Positions 49,921 through 56,826 of a DNA stretch of 56,826 bases are shown here, piece after piece; positions within the stretch are counted from its first letter, which is position 1; each line of letters opens with the position of its first letter. The position numbers and the translations under genes were made by a program. The notes beneath the pieces were generated by a model, which saw only the letters and a program-made list of their open reading frames with translations, was not told the origin of the DNA and made no database searches. Where the stretch lies: NCBI GenBank assembly GCA_023416745.1, contig JAEZHF010000026.1, forward strand, positions 1-56,826. Reading direction: 5' to 3'. This DNA comes from Bacillota bacterium. GTDB lineage: Bacteria > Bacillota > Clostridia > Christensenellales > SZUA-584.

Positions 49921-50393
49921 AGAACGATATCCTCAATATCCGCGCCGATCATAGCTGCCAGATTGTCCGGCTTCAGCTCGTTCTGATGGCCGATCTTGCC
50001 CGCGCTCACAATGATGGTTTCCTGTAGTATACAGTTGCTGTCGATGACGGTGCGGTACTGCTTTTTCATACCGATGGGGCTGCACCCACCACGGATGTAG
50101 CCTGTGACCCTATTGATGTCGGCCACACGGATCATCTCAACGGACTTCTCTCCCACGGCTTTGGCAGCTGCCTTTAAGTCCAGCTCCATCGCGACGGGAA
50201 TCACGAACACATAGTATTCCCGGCTCGCCCCCTGAGCCACCAGCGTCTTGAACACCTGTTCCGCCGGCCGCCCGATCTTTTTGGCGACGGAGACCCCGTC
50301 TATTGCGCCATCGTCCGGCATGTATTCGTGAGCTGTATACTCAACACCTGCACTATCCAGCGCCCTCATCGCGTTCGTCTTGAGTCCTGCCAT
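49917..50393 (-). CDS. ybaK: Cys-tRNA(Pro) deacylase YbaK/EbsC
   Basis: This protein of about 158 residues has the YbaK fold and motifs: GRPAEQVFKTLVAQG, YYVFVIPVAMELDLKAAAKAVG, GYIRGGCSPIGMKKQYRTVID and SAGKIGHQNELKPDNL. It clears Cys wrongly joined to tRNA(Pro). It is the second deacylase of this superfamily within 2 kb. The start is the ATG at 50393, after a weak ribosome-binding site. Confidence 0.9.
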   Translation of the reverse strand: MAGLKTNAMRALDSAGVEYTAHEYMPDDGAIDGVSVAKKIGRPAEQVFKTLVAQGASREYYVFVIPVAMELDLKAAAKAVGEKSVEMIRVADINRVTGYIRGGCSPIGMKKQYRTVIDSNCILQETIIVSAGKIGHQNELKPDNLAAMIGADIEDIVL

Positions 50394-50399
50394 CAAGCT

Positions 50400-50770
50400 T
50401 CATGCCCTTTCGTCGTTTACCGTACTTTTAAGGGCCAGATTCACCGCTCGGCCCAAATTCACATCATATACACGGCGCATGTCCGCATCGCTGGTCTGCT
50501 CAAACAGCGTGAACACGCATACGCACGCATTATGCACAGCGATGTCCACGCTGCCCCAGCTTTCCTTCACTGCGGTCACTCAGCGCGCCACGCATGAATC
50601 GATTGCTACGTCCCCCGCGCAGACAAGCAATGTCTCCGTATACTGCCGTACCTGCTCCTCCAGCCTGTCCGTTCTCACATCCAGCACCGCCACGCGATGC
50701 CCGTCCTCGTGAAACTGCCGGGTCATGTGCCAGCCGATGCCGTCGTTGCTGCCGGTCATGATAGTGACAT
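50400..50770 (-). pseudogene. Decayed short-chain dehydrogenase/reductase
   Basis: On the minus strand the frame next to the ATG at 50770 reads TIMTGSNDGIGWHMTRQF, an SDR cofactor motif (TGxxxGIG), then HRVAVLDVRTDRLEEQ, and after an in-frame TGA (50580-50582) continues as VKESWGSVDIAVHNA, the SDR-type strand, and YDVNLGRAVNLALK. The ATG is out of frame with this reading, and the gene stops after about 120 codons, well before the Y-x3-K catalytic region. At least three lesions are present: a start frameshift, an internal stop and a truncation. Confidence 0.75.
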
Positions 50771-50781
50771 AAAAGCTCCCT

Positions 50782-52032
50782 TCAGCCTTTTGCGCGCATC
50801 CCGTCGATGAACTGCCGGGCTGCTCTCGGGCTGCGCCCTGCGCTTGCGAAGCGCTCTGCTTCCAAGTCCAGCGTCTCCCTGTCCAGCGTAAGCTTAGCCT
50901 CGTCGGCCAACGTGTGCACGATATCCAGATACTGCTGCTTGCCCGGCTTGAAATAGCCCAGCGTCAACCCGAACCGGGCGGACAGCGCGATCAGCTCCTG
51001 CATCGTCTCGTTACGGTGCACATCGTCGCCGCCCTCGCGTTCCGAGAAACGTTCCTTCACCATGTGCCGCCGGTTGCTCGTCGCGTATACCGCAATATTG
51101 CCGCTGCGCGCGGATGCCGAGCCTTCCAGCACCGCCTTGAGCGCATAGAATTCATCGCTCTCCTGCGCAAAGGAGAGGTCGTCGATGAACAGTATAAACT
51201 TGAGAGGGTTGTGCCGCAGTTCCTCCATCACGGCAGGGATATCCGCCGCCTGCTTCTTGTTCAGCTCTATTAACCTGAGGCCCCTGTCACGATACTCGTT
51301 GACCAGAGCTTTTACTGTGGACGACTTTCCAGTGCCCGCGTCGCCGTAGAGCAGTACATTGGCGGCGGGGCGTCCGGCCAGCAGCGCCAGCGTATTCTCC
51401 ATCACGGCCTTTTTCTGACGCTCATAGGCTTTGAGGTCAATGAGCCGTACCACATCCGGATTCTTCACCGGCGTAATGATACCGTCCCGCACGGCGAACA
51501 TGCTGTACGTTGCATATATGCCATAACCGCGCGTACCCAGCGTTAGCATACGTCCGTGATATTCCGCCGCCAGATTGACGGGGAACGTCCGCCATTGCGG
51601 CAGATAACCGTTATAATTCAGAGAATTACACACATCTTCGCTCATAAGCCCCGCTATGGCTTGAAGAGTCGCAAGCTCGCTGTTGAGGCAGACCTCCAGC
51701 TCCGCGTCCGCCGGCAGCCCTTTCGTGCGCCACCGTACATAGAGGTTGTCATCACCCAGCACGCGGTCTCTCACATATTCCGTCAGGCTGAAGGTATGCG
51801 AAAAAAGCGCCTCCGCAAAGGCCGCATATGCACTGATACGCCGCACCGTATCGCCGTTTTCAGCCAGCAGCGCTGCAAGCCGGGCCAGCACCGTATCTTC
51901 TTTGAGAGTTTTGAATATCACCAGCGCATGCCAGCGCAGCAGCAGATCAGACAATTTATCCAAAATGAATCCCTTTCCTGTCAGCTTACTATGATCCATT
52001 ATAAAGCGGCAAATTGACCGCGTCCAGTCCAT
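50782..52032 (-). CDS. DUF815-type AAA+ ATPase
   Basis: This 416-residue protein has a long N-terminal helical region (1-200) and an AAA+ domain with Walker A YGDAGTGKSS (229-238) and Walker B FILFIDDLSF. The segments ANVLLYGDAG and NIAVYATSNRRHMVKERF are typical of DUF815 proteins of Clostridia, which have an unknown role. AGGG is only 3 bases before the ATG at 52032; a later ATG at 51999 lacks a site. A terminator hairpin separates it from the large gene upstream. Confidence 0.85.
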   Translation of the reverse strand: MDWTRSICRFIMDHSKLTGKGFILDKLSDLLLRWHALVIFKTLKEDTVLARLAALLAENGDTVRRISAYAAFAEALFSHTFSLTEYVRDRVLGDDNLYVRWRTKGLPADAELEVCLNSELATLQAIAGLMSEDVCNSLNYNGYLPQWRTFPVNLAAEYHGRMLTLGTRGYGIYATYSMFAVRDGIITPVKNPDVVRLIDLKAYERQKKAVMENTLALLAGRPAANVLLYGDAGTGKSSTVKALVNEYRDRGLRLIELNKKQAADIPAVMEELRHNPLKFILFIDDLSFAQESDEFYALKAVLEGSASARSGNIAVYATSNRRHMVKERFSEREGGDDVHRNETMQELIALSARFGLTLGYFKPGKQQYLDIVHTLADEAKLTLDRETLDLEAERFASAGRSPRAARQFIDGMRAKG

Positions 52033-52054
52033 TATCCCTCATGTTTATACACTC

Positions 52055-52084
52055 AAAAAGGAGCGGTTGTACCGCTCCTTTGTC
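52055..52084. terminator. Terminator after the large repeat-protein gene
   Basis: AAAGGAGCGGT (52057-52067) pairs perfectly with ACCGCTCCTTT (52071-52081) over a 3-base loop. On the minus strand it is followed by TTGAG, giving TTTTT across the stem end. It lies 20 bases past the stop of the large gene. Confidence 0.7.
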
Positions 52085-52101
52085 AGATTTACCAGATGCC
52101 C

Positions 52102-55100
52102 CTATTTCAGGGCCTGCTTGAGCGCCTCTTTGAGCTTGTCCGCAGTGGTGTAGAAATCCACGCTGGAATCGCTGTTGATATCCTGTACAATCTGCTGGCG
52201 TTCACCCATGAAAGTCATCGCAAACGTGTAACTGGTAGGCAAAAGCTCTTTAAACGCCAGTGTCTTACCCATGGCTTTCCATCCGCCGGCATAGAAGGAA
52301 ACATCGCCGCCGACAGGCCCGAGAACAGGTATATTGATGGTTTTCCCGAACAGCTTGGTTTTTGCATACAGATTGACTGTCACCAGCTTTGTATTGAATA
52401 CCACCTTGGCGTTTTCCGCAACATTCTGTGCCTTCTGCATGCTCGCACCCTGATAGCCAACTTTGAACGTATAGCTCACCGGCAGCAACTCCATCGTTTC
52501 GGATGTTTCACCGTCGCCGAACGTCTTCCAGCCGCCTGCATAAAAGGAAGCATCACCTTTCAGCGGCAAACCTACGGAACTCAGCAGCTTGAATGAAACC
52601 GGAACCGTCTCAAATACCACATCAGCATCAGCCGCAACATTCTGAGCTTTCTGCATATAACCGCCCATATACGTTACACCAAACGTATAATTGACCGGTA
52701 GCAGCTCCATCGTCTCAGGCGTTTTGCCGTCCGCACCGAATGTCCGCCAGCCGCCCGCATAATACTTCGCGTCACCTTCCAGCTGGTCACCTTTTGAGCT
52801 CTTCAGTGTGAACGAGACAGGTACCGTCTCAAACACAACATCCGGATTCGCCGCAACGTTCTGCGACTTCTGGACATAGCCTCCGAGGTATGTTACCCCA
52901 AAGGTATATCTGGCGGGGAGCAGCTCCATCGTCTCAGGCGTTTTGCCATCCTCACCGAATGTCTTCCAGCCGCCCGCGTAATACTTCGCGTCGCCCTCCA
53001 GCGATTCGCCAGTCGAGCTCTTCAGCTCCAGCGAAACGGGCACCGTTTCAAACACGACCGCCGGGTCCGTTCCCACATCCTGCGATTTCTGCACATAGCC
53101 GCCGGCATACGTCACGCCGAAGGTATAGCTCGCCGGCAGCAATTCCATCATGCCGGTGGTCTTGCCATCAGCAAAGGTCTTCCAGCCGCCCGCATAATAT
53201 TTCGCGTCGCCTTCCAGCTCAGCACCGCCGGAGCTCAGCAGCTTGAATACGACGCCCTTGGTCTGGAATATAACGAACGAATCGGACGCCAGATTCTGAG
53301 CCTTCTGCACATAACCCCCGCCGTACGTCATGCCGAACGTGAGGCTCCTGGCCTGGTTGCCTTCCAGCAACCCAAAGTAAACGCCGTCGCCGCCGGTTGT
53401 TCCCAGCGCGCTCCATCCGCCGTTATACGCCTTGACTTCGCCGCCGGACAGCCCCGCACCGGTACTGCTCAGCAGCCGCACACCGACGAGAGTCTTTTCA
53501 TAGGACTGCCCCGCCACCGGCGTAACATAGAACCGCTGGGTGGGAAATCCGCTCTTCTTTAGCTCGAACAGCGTGCTCACCGGCAGCATCTCAGCTGCGC
53601 CGGTATATTCGTGCCAGCCTGTGCTGTAGTAAGCCAGCGTGCCGCCTGCATAATGGAGTAGCACAGAGCCCGTCTGAAACGTGACCACCGGATTGACACT
53701 CACGTCCACATTGTCAGCCTGCTGGCGTGAGCCGCCGTAGGATACCGCAAACGAGTATTTGACCGGCAGCATCTCCATCTGGGCTGTCGTTATCCCTTCG
53801 CCGAATGTATGCCAGCCCCCTGCGTAATAAGACGCGCTGCCTTCAAGCTCACCGCCCTTGGAATCCAGCAGCTTGAAAGTTACCGGCACTGTGGTGAACA
53901 CCACTTCGGAAACAGCGCTGATATCCACATTGTCTTGCTGTTGACGCGCACCGGCATATGTCACCGCAAAGGAATACTTCGTGGGCAGCATTTCCATACT
54001 GCTGTTAGTCACAGCTTCAGCGTTGTCGCCAAAGCTGTGCCATACGGAAGCGTGATACTCCGCCCTGCCGGAGAGCAGTTCCCCGGTGGAACTGAGCAGT
54101 TTGAAGGCGACCTTTTTCGTCTGATACAGATAATATGGGTTGCTTGCCATGCTTTGGTTGATCTGAATGCTGCCGCCCTTATAGTTCATGGTGACGCTGG
54201 TAGCGTTTTTACCCGCCGGCAGCTGTAGCAGCGCGAGACCGCTGGCATCCGTCGTCGCCGCATTGCTTACCCAGCTTCCGGTATAATATGATACTGTGCC
54301 GCCCGCAAGGCCGTTACCATTGCTGTCTTTCAGCGAGACCACCGCGAGATTGGCATTGTACGCTGTACCGCCGATCGTCAGATCCTGCGCCACGGTCGGT
54401 TTGCCGGAGCTGCTAAATGTGAACCTGTATGTCCCCGGAAACAATGCCATGGGCGAAGTAAACGTGACAGTAGACCCTCCGGCGCTGTACCTGATGGTTC
54501 CCGGAAAGCTGAGCGTCACCACAGTGGCGACAAACGTATGATCCAGCTTGTCACTGCCCTGATCCGCTGTAATGTTCACGGATACATAACCCGAGCTTGT
54601 CTTGTTCACCGAAGCCGACATATTGTAAGAACCGGCAAACAGCTCTTTTACGGCGATGCCGCTTTCATCCGTCGTGCCAAAGGTAAGCGTGGAGCCGCCG
54701 GCCTGATACTTGATTTCCGAGCCGCTGAGCGGCGCGCCATTGGAATCCTGCACCTTCACCTTGGCTTCGCTTGTCTCGAACGTATAATCCAGCTTATCGT
54801 CGCCGTCGTCCGCCGAAACGTCGACAGAAACATAACCCGGACTCGTCTTTGCATACGCCGCGGACATATTGTAAGAACCGGCGAACAGTTCTTTAGTAGC
54901 GATGCCGCTTTCATCCGTCGTGCCGAAGGTGAGCGTGGAGCCGCCGGCTTGATACTTGATTTCAGACCCGCCAAGCGGCGTGCCCTTGGAATCCTGCACC
55001 TTTATCTTGGCTTCGTCCGTCTCGAACGTATAATCCACCATGCCGCTGCCACCTGCCGTGACGTTGACAGGTTTGTACCCGGAACCCGTCTTGCCATACG

Positions 55101-56826
55101 TCGCGGACATGTTGTAAGAACCGGCAAACAGCTCTTTTGTAGCGATACCGCTTTCATCCGTCGTGCCGAAGGTGAGCGTGGAGCCGCCGGCTTGATACTT
55201 TATTTCCGATTCGCCGAGCGGCGTGCCCTTGGAATCCTGCAACTTCACTCTGGCTTCACTGGTCTCAAAAACGATTAATCCGCTCGTGTCGCTGAGCGCC
55301 ACTGATTTTGACATGCTCGTTTTTGCATATGTTGCCGTGAATGTGTACTGACCCGGCGCAAGGTCAAGAACGAGACAGCCGTTTTCATCCGTGCTGCCCA
55401 GGCTGTGAGTCGAGCCGCCATAGGCGCCCTTGATGGCCACGCCTGCCAGCGCCATACCGTCGCTCGTCTGTACCTTTATGGTGGGAACGGTGACTGCCAT
55501 AAGCTGCGACATCACCGCGACATTGAACCTTTCACTGCGGTGAACAGTTAAACTCTTAAACTGCGCCGTTACAAATACACTCTGGTCATCATCCGCAGTC
55601 GGGATGGGATCGAACGTGTATGTCGCCCGGCTGGTCGATGCATCCCATGAAAAGCTCTTGACCGCTATCGCCGTGGGCGTGCCGTCGTTGATCACGACGT
55701 TGACTTTGGCGGTATTCGCCGTCGGTGCCACACTCAGCAGGCTGTTATACTGCACGGTAACCGTGCCGTTATCGGCCGCCACATACCAGATCGGGTCGGC
55801 GGCGGCAACTGTGAACCGTCCACTGCGGTGGTTCGTGAAAGCTTGATATTGAGCCGTAATTAATACGCTCTGATCGTAGTCCTTAGCCTTGATCTCATCA
55901 AAGGTGTAGGTGGCGCGCTTTTTCGCCGCGTCCCAGCTGAACGATTTGACTGCAGGAGCGACCGGCGTGCCGTCGTTGATGACCACATTCATCTTGACGG
56001 TATCCGCTGTCGGAGTGTACTTTAGTTCATTGTTAAACTGCACCACGGCAGTACCGTTGGAAGCGGACACATACCACACCGGATCAGACTGTGGCTCTTC
56101 CACTGTTGCGGCCGCCACTTCAAACCTTTCGCTGCGATGGACGGCAAAGCTTTTGAACTGCGCCGTTATGAAGACGCTCTGTTTAACGCTCTTTGCCGCG
56201 ATGGGTTCGAACGTATATGTCGCCTTGCTGGTGGCAGCGTCCCACGAGAAGCTCTTGGGCACAAGCGGCGTGGGTGTCCCATCGTTGATCACAACATTCA
56301 CTTTGGCTGTATCAGCAGTGGGTGTGGCGCTTAGTGCGCCGTTATACTGCACCGTGACGGTGCCGTTGCTGGCAGCTACATACCAGATCGGGTTGGTTGC
56401 CGCAATGGTAAACCGGCCGCTGCGGTGGTTCGTAAAATCCTTGTACTGCGCCGTTATATAAACACTTTGGTCATGATCCTTGGCCTTGACCGGCGTAAAT
56501 GTATAGGTTGCGCGTTTTTGACCCGCGTCCCAGCTAAAAGACTTAACTGGCAGCGACGCCGGTGTTCCATCATCGACGACTATCTTCATTTTGACAGTAT
56601 CTGCGGTCGGCGTGGCCGTCATCTGGCTATTATACTGTACCACAGCGGTACCGTCGGAAGCAGACACGTACCAGACAGGATCGGACTCTTCGAGAGCAAC
56701 AGCTTCCAAATCAGTCAATACGACCTGTCTTGCACTTCCTTCAAACTTAGGCGCGGGCGCCGGGTCTTCCGGAGTGGGCGCCGGGTCTTCCGGAGCGGGG
56801 GCCGGGTCTTCCGGAGCGGGGGCCGG
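52102..56826 (-). CDS. Very long repeat protein, probably exported (5' end outside the window)
   Basis: The frame is open from the right window edge to the TAG at 52102, at least 1574 residues. The visible N-terminal part is Pro/Ala/Glu/Asp-rich (PAPAPEDPAP repeats), then four Ig-like units of about 90-100 residues (DPVWYVSAS...GTAVVQYN), then at least three units of about 81 residues (VKVQDSKGTPLGGSEIKY and FGTTDESGIATKELFAGSY), then about nine units of about 72 residues each marked YYAGGWKTFG, MELLP and YTFGVTYxGGYVQ. The layout looks like a cell-surface or matrix protein: the middle units resemble the carboxypeptidase-regulatory/collagen-binding B-type folds. No sortase signal or anchor is seen at the C-terminus (KLKEALKQALK). 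The TTG-coded Met near 56718 is unlikely to be the start. An SDR and ATPase sit downstream; no obvious operon partner is visible. Confidence 0.85.
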   Translation of the reverse strand, partial: PAPAPEDPAPAPEDPAPTPEDPAPAPKFEGSARQVVLTDLEAVALEESDPVWYVSASDGTAVVQYNSQMTATPTADTVKMKIVVDDGTPASLPVKSFSWDAGQKRATYTFTPVKAKDHDQSVYITAQYKDFTNHRSGRFTIAATNPIWYVAASNGTVTVQYNGALSATPTADTAKVNVVINDGTPTPLVPKSFSWDAATSKATYTFEPIAAKSVKQSVFITAQFKSFAVHRSERFEVAAATVEEPQSDPVWYVSASNGTAVVQFNNELKYTPTADTVKMNVVINDGTPVAPAVKSFSWDAAKKRATYTFDEIKAKDYDQSVLITAQYQAFTNHRSGRFTVAAADPIWYVAADNGTVTVQYNSLLSVAPTANTAKVNVVINDGTPTAIAVKSFSWDASTSRATYTFDPIPTADDDQSVFVTAQFKSLTVHRSERFNVAVMSQLMAVTVPTIKVQTSDGMALAGVAIKGAYGGSTHSLGSTDENGCLVLDLAPGQYTFTATYAKTSMSKSVALSDTSGLIVFETSEARVKLQDSKGTPLGESEIKYQAGGSTLTFGTTDESGIATKELFAGSYNMSATYGKTGSGYKPVNVTAGGSGMVDYTFETDEAKIKVQDSKGTPLGGSEIKYQAGGSTLTFGTTDESGIATKELFAGSYNMSAAYAKTSPGYVSVDVSADDGDDKLDYTFETSEAKVKVQDSNGAPLSGSEIKYQAGGSTLTFGTTDESGIAVKELFAGSYNMSASVNKTSSGYVSVNITADQGSDKLDHTFVATVVTLSFPGTIRYSAGGSTVTFTSPMALFPGTYRFTFSSSGKPTVAQDLTIGGTAYNANLAVVSLKDSNGNGLAGGTVSYYTGSWVSNAATTDASGLALLQLPAGKNATSVTMNYKGGSIQINQSMASNPYYLYQTKKVAFKLLSSTGELLSGRAEYHASVWHSFGDNAEAVTNSSMEMLPTKYSFAVTYAGARQQQDNVDISAVSEVVFTTVPVTFKLLDSKGGELEGSASYYAGGWHTFGEGITTAQMEMLPVKYSFAVSYGGSRQQADNVDVSVNPVVTFQTGSVLLHYAGGTLAYYSTGWHEYTGAAEMLPVSTLFELKKSGFPTQRFYVTPVAGQSYEKTLVGVRLLSSTGAGLSGGEVKAYNGGWSALGTTGGDGVYFGLLEGNQARSLTFGMTYGGGYVQKAQNLASDSFVIFQTKGVVFKLLSSGGAELEGDAKYYAGGWKTFADGKTTGMMELLPASYTFGVTYAGGYVQKSQDVGTDPAVVFETVPVSLELKSSTGESLEGDAKYYAGGWKTFGEDGKTPETMELLPARYTFGVTYLGGYVQKSQNVAANPDVVFETVPVSFTLKSSKGDQLEGDAKYYAGGWRTFGADGKTPETMELLPVNYTFGVTYMGGYMQKAQNVAADADVVFETVPVSFKLLSSVGLPLKGDASFYAGGWKTFGDGETSETMELLPVSYTFKVGYQGASMQKAQNVAENAKVVFNTKLVTVNLYAKTKLFGKTINIPVLGPVGGDVSFYAGGWKAMGKTLAFKELLPTSYTFAMTFMGERQQIVQDINSDSSVDFYTTADKLKEALKQALK
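52180..54320 (-). repeat. Tandem YYAGGW-type repeats (about nine, 216-219 nt period)
   Basis: Within the large gene the unit with YYAGGWKTFG...METLLP-like spacing...YTFGVTY recurs every 72-73 residues. Central copies are nearly identical at DNA level (for example around 52750, 52970 and 53190), whereas the outer copies are diverged. The pattern suggests recent duplication in the middle of the array. Confidence 0.8.
54560..55270 (-). repeat. Tandem GGSEIKYQAGGS-type repeats (three, 243-246 nt period)
   Basis: Three units containing SEIKYQAGGSTLTFGTTDES and ELFAGSYNMS recur every 81-82 residues; the signature DNA at 54695, 54941 and 55184 is nearly unchanged. Confidence 0.8.
55500..56700 (-). 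repeat. Four Ig-like WYV repeats in an ABAB order
   Basis: Units 1 and 3 open DPVWYVSAS and units 2 and 4 open NP/DPIWYVAA, with matching differences further on. The array probably arose by duplication of a two-unit block. Confidence 0.75.
56727..56826 (-). repeat. PAPAPED-type proline-rich coding repeats
   Basis: The codons for PAPAPED/PAPTPED repeat every 21 bases up to the window edge and continue beyond it. Such runs are typical spacers between an exported N-terminus and the following domains. Confidence 0.75.

Noticed and set aside
1..56826. CRISPR arrays, insertion sequences, prophage or conjugative elements
   Set aside because: No regular short-repeat-spacer array, transposase, integrase or phage structural gene was found on either strand; the only repeats are within the large gene and the short inverted repeats listed.

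Overview
The window looks like chromosomal DNA of an anaerobic, endospore-forming member of the Bacillota (class Clostridia) of moderate-to-high GC. The evidence is a trimeric [FeFe]-hydrogenase operon with a Rex-type operator, a gerA/gerC/gerB germination operon, a GerMN lipoprotein, a ferredoxin:thioredoxin-reductase-type thiol system, a T-box leader, strong Shine-Dalgarno sites (GGAGG) and TTG/GTG starts. No prophage, plasmid, CRISPR or transposase genes were seen.

Layout. 1-2.1 kb: a gene edge, tRNA-Glu(CTC), and a small ORF coupled to a DUF4173-type membrane protein. 2.2-9.0 kb: hydC-hydB-hydA on the minus strand, in which HydB is fused to a GltD/NfnB-like module, divergent from an OmpR-type regulator that lacks the usual phosphoacceptor Asp. 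9.0-14.9 kb: a class II aldolase gene with two in-frame TAG codons, DAHP synthase, two lipoproteins, a glutaredoxin / FTR-rubredoxin pair and a serine hydrolase. 15.0-21.5 kb: a germination operon with one gerA, one gerC, two small ORFs and three tandem gerB paralogues. 21.5-25.8 kb: a PstS-like lipoprotein, a tautomerase, and a T-box leader (probable Ile specifier) in front of an XRE-cupin regulator and an acyl-CoA synthetase. 26-35.5 kb: PadR with a membrane protein, a phosphoesterase, a DUF1801 protein, methyltransferases, a frameshifted SF0329-like gene, a C69 dipeptidase, lrgAB, an ECF sigma factor with a membrane partner, and an Fe-S aldo/keto-reductase-like protein. 35.6-44.2 kb: small enzymes, a PspA-GIDE/BAM-unknown operon, a polysaccharide deacetylase, and a sodium:solute symporter with a small accessory protein behind a leader containing a terminator-like hairpin. 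44.4-52 kb: an XRE-regulated ABC transporter, acetyltransferases, two tRNA-editing-type deacylases, a decayed SDR gene and a DUF815 ATPase. 52.1 kb to the end: the 3' part of a very long gene made of three kinds of tandem repeat.

How the parts fit. The hydrogenase operon would be tuned by NADH/NAD+ through Rex. The FTR/glutaredoxin pair gives a ferredoxin-driven thiol relay. The germination operon, GerMN protein and deacetylase fit a spore former. At least two genes look broken (the SF0329-like gene and the SDR) and a third, the aldolase, is interrupted by two stops, so gene decay is present in otherwise ordinary chromosome. All calls rest on reading motifs by eye; no database search was run.
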